Shown piece by piece: positions 62,171 to 64,000 of a stretch of 64,000 nt of DNA. The notes under the pieces were generated by a model. It was not told the origin of the DNA. It ran no database searches and was given only the letters and a program-made list of their open reading frames with translations. The DNA comes from Pseudomonas sp. MUP55 (GTDB taxonomy: Bacteria > Pseudomonadota > Gammaproteobacteria > Pseudomonadales > Pseudomonadaceae): positions 1,240,001-1,304,000 of the forward strand of contig NZ_CP138214.1 of assembly GCF_034043515.1 (NCBI RefSeq), in the 5' to 3' direction. The position numbers and the translations under genes are program-made. The first letter of the stretch is position 1. Each line of letters begins with the position of its first letter.

Positions 62171-63583
62171 ATGCCTGTCGGCAAACCACTGCCCCCTGGC
62201 GAGACCGCTCAAGGCGGCCCGCTCAAACGCGAACTCGGTGAGCGGCACATCCGCCTGATGGCCCTCGGCGCCTGCATCGGTGTCGGCCTGTTCCTCGGCT
62301 CGGCCAAGGCCATTGAAATGGCCGGCCCGGCGATCATGCTGTCGTACATCATTGGTGGACTGGCGATCCTGGTGATCATGCGCGCCCTCGGTGAAATGGC
62401 GGTGCACAACCCCGTTGCCGGCTCGTTCAGCCGCTATGCCCAGGATTATCTCGGCCCGTTGGCCGGCTTTCTGACCGGATGGAACTACTGGTTCCTGTGG
62501 TTGGTGACCTGTATCGCCGAGATCACCGCCGTGGCGGTGTACATGGGCGTCTGGTTCCCCGACACCCCGCGCTGGATCTGGGCCCTGGCGGCGCTGATCA
62601 GCATGGGTACCATCAACCTGATCGCGGTCAAGGCCTTCGGTGAGTTCGAATTCTGGTTCGCGCTGATCAAGATCGTCACCATCATCGCCATGGTGATCGG
62701 CGGCGTCGGCATCATCGCTTTCGGTTTCGGCAATGACGGCGTGGCGCTGGGCATTTCCAACCTGTGGACCCACGGCGGCTTCATGCCCAACGGCGTGCAA
62801 GGCGTGTTGATGTCGCTGCAGATGGTGATGTTCGCCTACCTGGGCGTGGAAATGATCGGCCTCACCGCCGGTGAAGCGCGCAATCCGCAGAAGACCATCC
62901 CCAGCGCCATCGGCTCGGTGTTCTGGCGCATTCTGCTGTTCTATGTGGGCGCGTTGTTCGTCATCCTGTCGATCTATCCCTGGAACGAAATCGGCACCCA
63001 GGGCAGTCCGTTCGTGATGACGTTCGAGCGTCTGGGCATCAAGACCGCAGCGGGCATTATTAACTTCGTGGTGATCACCGCCGCGCTGTCGTCGTGCAAC
63101 GGCGGCATCTTCAGCACCGGGCGCATGCTCTACAGCCTGGCGCAGAACGGCCAGGCTCCCGCGACGTTCGGCACCACATCCAGCAACGGCGTGCCGCGCA
63201 AAGCGCTGCTGCTGTCGATCTTCGCCTTGCTGCTGGGGGTGTTGCTCAACTACCTGGTGCCGGACCAGGTGTTCGTGTGGGTCACCTCCATCGCCACCTT
63301 CGGTGCGATCTGGACCTGGCTGATGATCCTGCTGGCGCAGCTCAAATTCCGCAAAGGCCTGAGCCCGGCCGAGCAGGCGGGCCTCAAGTACCGCATGTGG
63401 CTGTACCCGGTCAGCTCCTACCTCGCGCTGGCGTTCCTGGTGCTGGTGGTGGGCCTGATGGCGTACTTCCCGGACACCCGCGTGGCGCTGTATGTCGGGC
63501 CGGCGTTCCTGGTGCTGCTGACGGTGTTGTTCTACGTGTTCAAGTTGCAGCCGACCAATGGGGCGGTGCATTCCCAAGCCTGA
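62171..63583 (+). CDS. APC-family amino-acid permease
   Basis: 470 aa with about 12 TM helices. The APC start is conserved: LKRELGERHIRLMALGACIGVGLFLGSAKAIEMAGPAIMLSY, followed by MRALGEMAVHNPVAGSFSRYAQDYLGPLAGFLTGWNYW, and YLGVEMIGLTAGEARNPQKTIPSAI in the middle. It most resembles the ProY/AroP/histidine-type transporters, importing a neutral or aromatic amino acid by proton symport. GAGG precedes the start by 10 bases. In P. aeruginosa, as I recall, a permease and the large PBP-like gene are also neighbours. Confidence 0.92.
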   Translation: MPVGKPLPPGETAQGGPLKRELGERHIRLMALGACIGVGLFLGSAKAIEMAGPAIMLSYIIGGLAILVIMRALGEMAVHNPVAGSFSRYAQDYLGPLAGFLTGWNYWFLWLVTCIAEITAVAVYMGVWFPDTPRWIWALAALISMGTINLIAVKAFGEFEFWFALIKIVTIIAMVIGGVGIIAFGFGNDGVALGISNLWTHGGFMPNGVQGVLMSLQMVMFAYLGVEMIGLTAGEARNPQKTIPSAIGSVFWRILLFYVGALFVILSIYPWNEIGTQGSPFVMTFERLGIKTAAGIINFVVITAALSSCNGGIFSTGRMLYSLAQNGQAPATFGTTSSNGVPRKALLLSIFALLLGVLLNYLVPDQVFVWVTSIATFGAIWTWLMILLAQLKFRKGLSPAEQAGLKYRMWLYPVSSYLALAFLVLVVGLMAYFPDTRVALYVGPAFLVLLTVLFYVFKLQPTNGAVHSQA

Positions 63584-63602
63584 TGGGCTTGCCCACGCTG
63601 AT

Positions 63603-63648
63603 CGTTCCCACGCTCCGCGTGGGAATGCCTCCCGCGACGCTCCGCGTC
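63603..63648. repeat. Type III REP
   Basis: CGTTCCCACGCTCCGCGTGG continues to GAATGC, followed by the smaller GCGACGC/GCGTCG hairpin, the same order as the left end of the element at 30799. It starts 20 bases after the permease stop codon. Confidence 0.82.
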
Positions 63649-63653
63649 GAGCC

Positions 63654-63747
63654 AAATGTGGGAGGGTTCTTGCCCCCGATGCAGTGTGTCAGCCAGACAA
63701 TGTGCAGCTGGCACACCGCCATCGGGGGCAAGCCCCCTCCCACATTT
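63654..63747. repeat. Type I REPIN
   Basis: Inverted AAATGTGGGAGGG / CCCTCCCACATTT pair; the left arm has a GGGTTCTTGCCCCC variant core. It adjoins the type III REP. Confidence 0.85.
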
Positions 63748-63950
63748 CAGATCTCCAGCGACGCTGCGATTTGTGCTGGCGGGACGGATTGGGCGCAGCG
63801 CGGTTGCAGCCTTGTCCTTATCGAACAAGCAGCGCAAAACCAATGTGGGAGCAACTGTCTTATTGGATTCAATTCAGAAGTCATTTTCATAGGCAGCAAA
63901 GCTCCCACAGCTTAGGCCGTGCAATGCTGAAGGAAATTGCTGCTACCGAG
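63748..63950. repeat. Intergenic stretch with a diverged fourth REP-like pair
   Basis: The only structure seen is TGTGGGAGC (63844-63852) with its complement GCTCCCACA (63901-63909), 48 bases apart. This resembles another known class of Pseudomonas REP with the AATGTGGGAGC start. No gene is evident in these 203 bases. Confidence 0.5.
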
Positions 63951-64000
63951 CTAATCGGTGCGCTCTTTCCATTCAGTGCGGTCACGCAGCATCGCGTTCA
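63951..64000 (-). CDS. 3' end of a minus-strand gene (cut by window edge)
   Basis: Read from 64000 to a TAG at 63951, one frame gives ...NAMLRDRTEWKERTD-stop. Only 15 residues are visible, so neither family nor reality of the gene can be confirmed. Codon use and the run of charged residues fit a normal C-terminus. Confidence 0.35.
   Translation of the reverse strand, partial: NAMLRDRTEWKERTD

Overview
The window is a high-GC chromosomal segment of a Pseudomonas, most likely a member of the P. fluorescens group. This rests on the gene content and order (ndpA-HU-rlmF-valS-holC-pepA-lptFG; lepA-lepB-rnc-era-recO-pdxJ; a Lon-family protease beside a chagasin-type inhibitor; gcd; znuD). It also rests on dense REP/REPIN repeats of the types known from P. 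fluorescens genomes. No tRNA, rRNA, prophage, transposase or CRISPR array was seen.

Layout. (1) 1-5750: iron-acquisition regulation. A minus-strand FecI/FecR pair sits upstream of a TonB-dependent receptor cut by the window edge. A plus-strand operon follows behind a Fur-like box: DUF3649, a PepSY ferric reductase-like protein, DUF3325, and a second ECF sigma/FecR pair with no receptor after it. (2) 5898-17347: housekeeping genes (glutaredoxin, ndpA, HU, rlmF, valS, a small unknown gene, holC, pepA, lptF, lptG). (3) 17499-23620: lepA, lepB, rnc, era, recO and pdxJ, all plus strand. (4) 23851-30671: Tat-exported multicopper oxidase, tadA, cmoB/cmoA, a lipoprotein cysteine-peptidase inhibitor and a Lon-family protease. 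(5) 30964-40295: an accessory catabolic cluster. A tandem-HTH GntR/FCD regulator is divergent from an amidase, a cyclic-imidase/polysaccharide-deacetylase-type hydrolase, an MFS transporter, two SDRs, a 100-aa CxxC protein, a COG0523 GTPase and a leaderless substrate-binding-like protein. I infer uptake and hydrolysis of a cyclic imide or similar compound, with metal delivery by the GTPase. (6) 40442-44746: a 1434-aa toxin-like protein ending in a clostridial-toxin-type (TcdA/TcdB, GT44) glycosyltransferase domain whose DxD motif is altered to D-S-N. (7) 44833-52158: membrane glucose dehydrogenase, Zur-controlled ZnuD-like receptor, two small genes, and a siderophore-interacting reductase with its PadR regulator (YqjH/YqjI-like). 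(8) 52706-58406: a complete CS1-type (alternate chaperone/usher) fimbrial operon with a second pilin-like subunit at its end. (9) 58629-63583: a large, divergent bifunctional PBP-like protein and an APC amino-acid permease with a structured leader; the 3' end of another gene lies at the right edge.

The repeats form their own layer. At least four REP families occur. Type I has the GGGGGCTTGCCCCC core, type II the GAGCGAGCTTGCTCGCG core, and type III the CCCACGC(T)..GCGTGGG core. A fourth, GTGGGAGC...GCTCCCAC, is a remnant near the right edge. Two loci, 21916-22103 and 58423-58613, carry the same compound element: a type II REPIN nested between type I REP ends, in opposite orientations. The best candidates for new biology are the orphan glycosyltransferase toxin, the putative imide/metallochaperone cluster, this compound REPIN, and the structured leader of the permease gene, which partly resembles a guanidine-III riboswitch.
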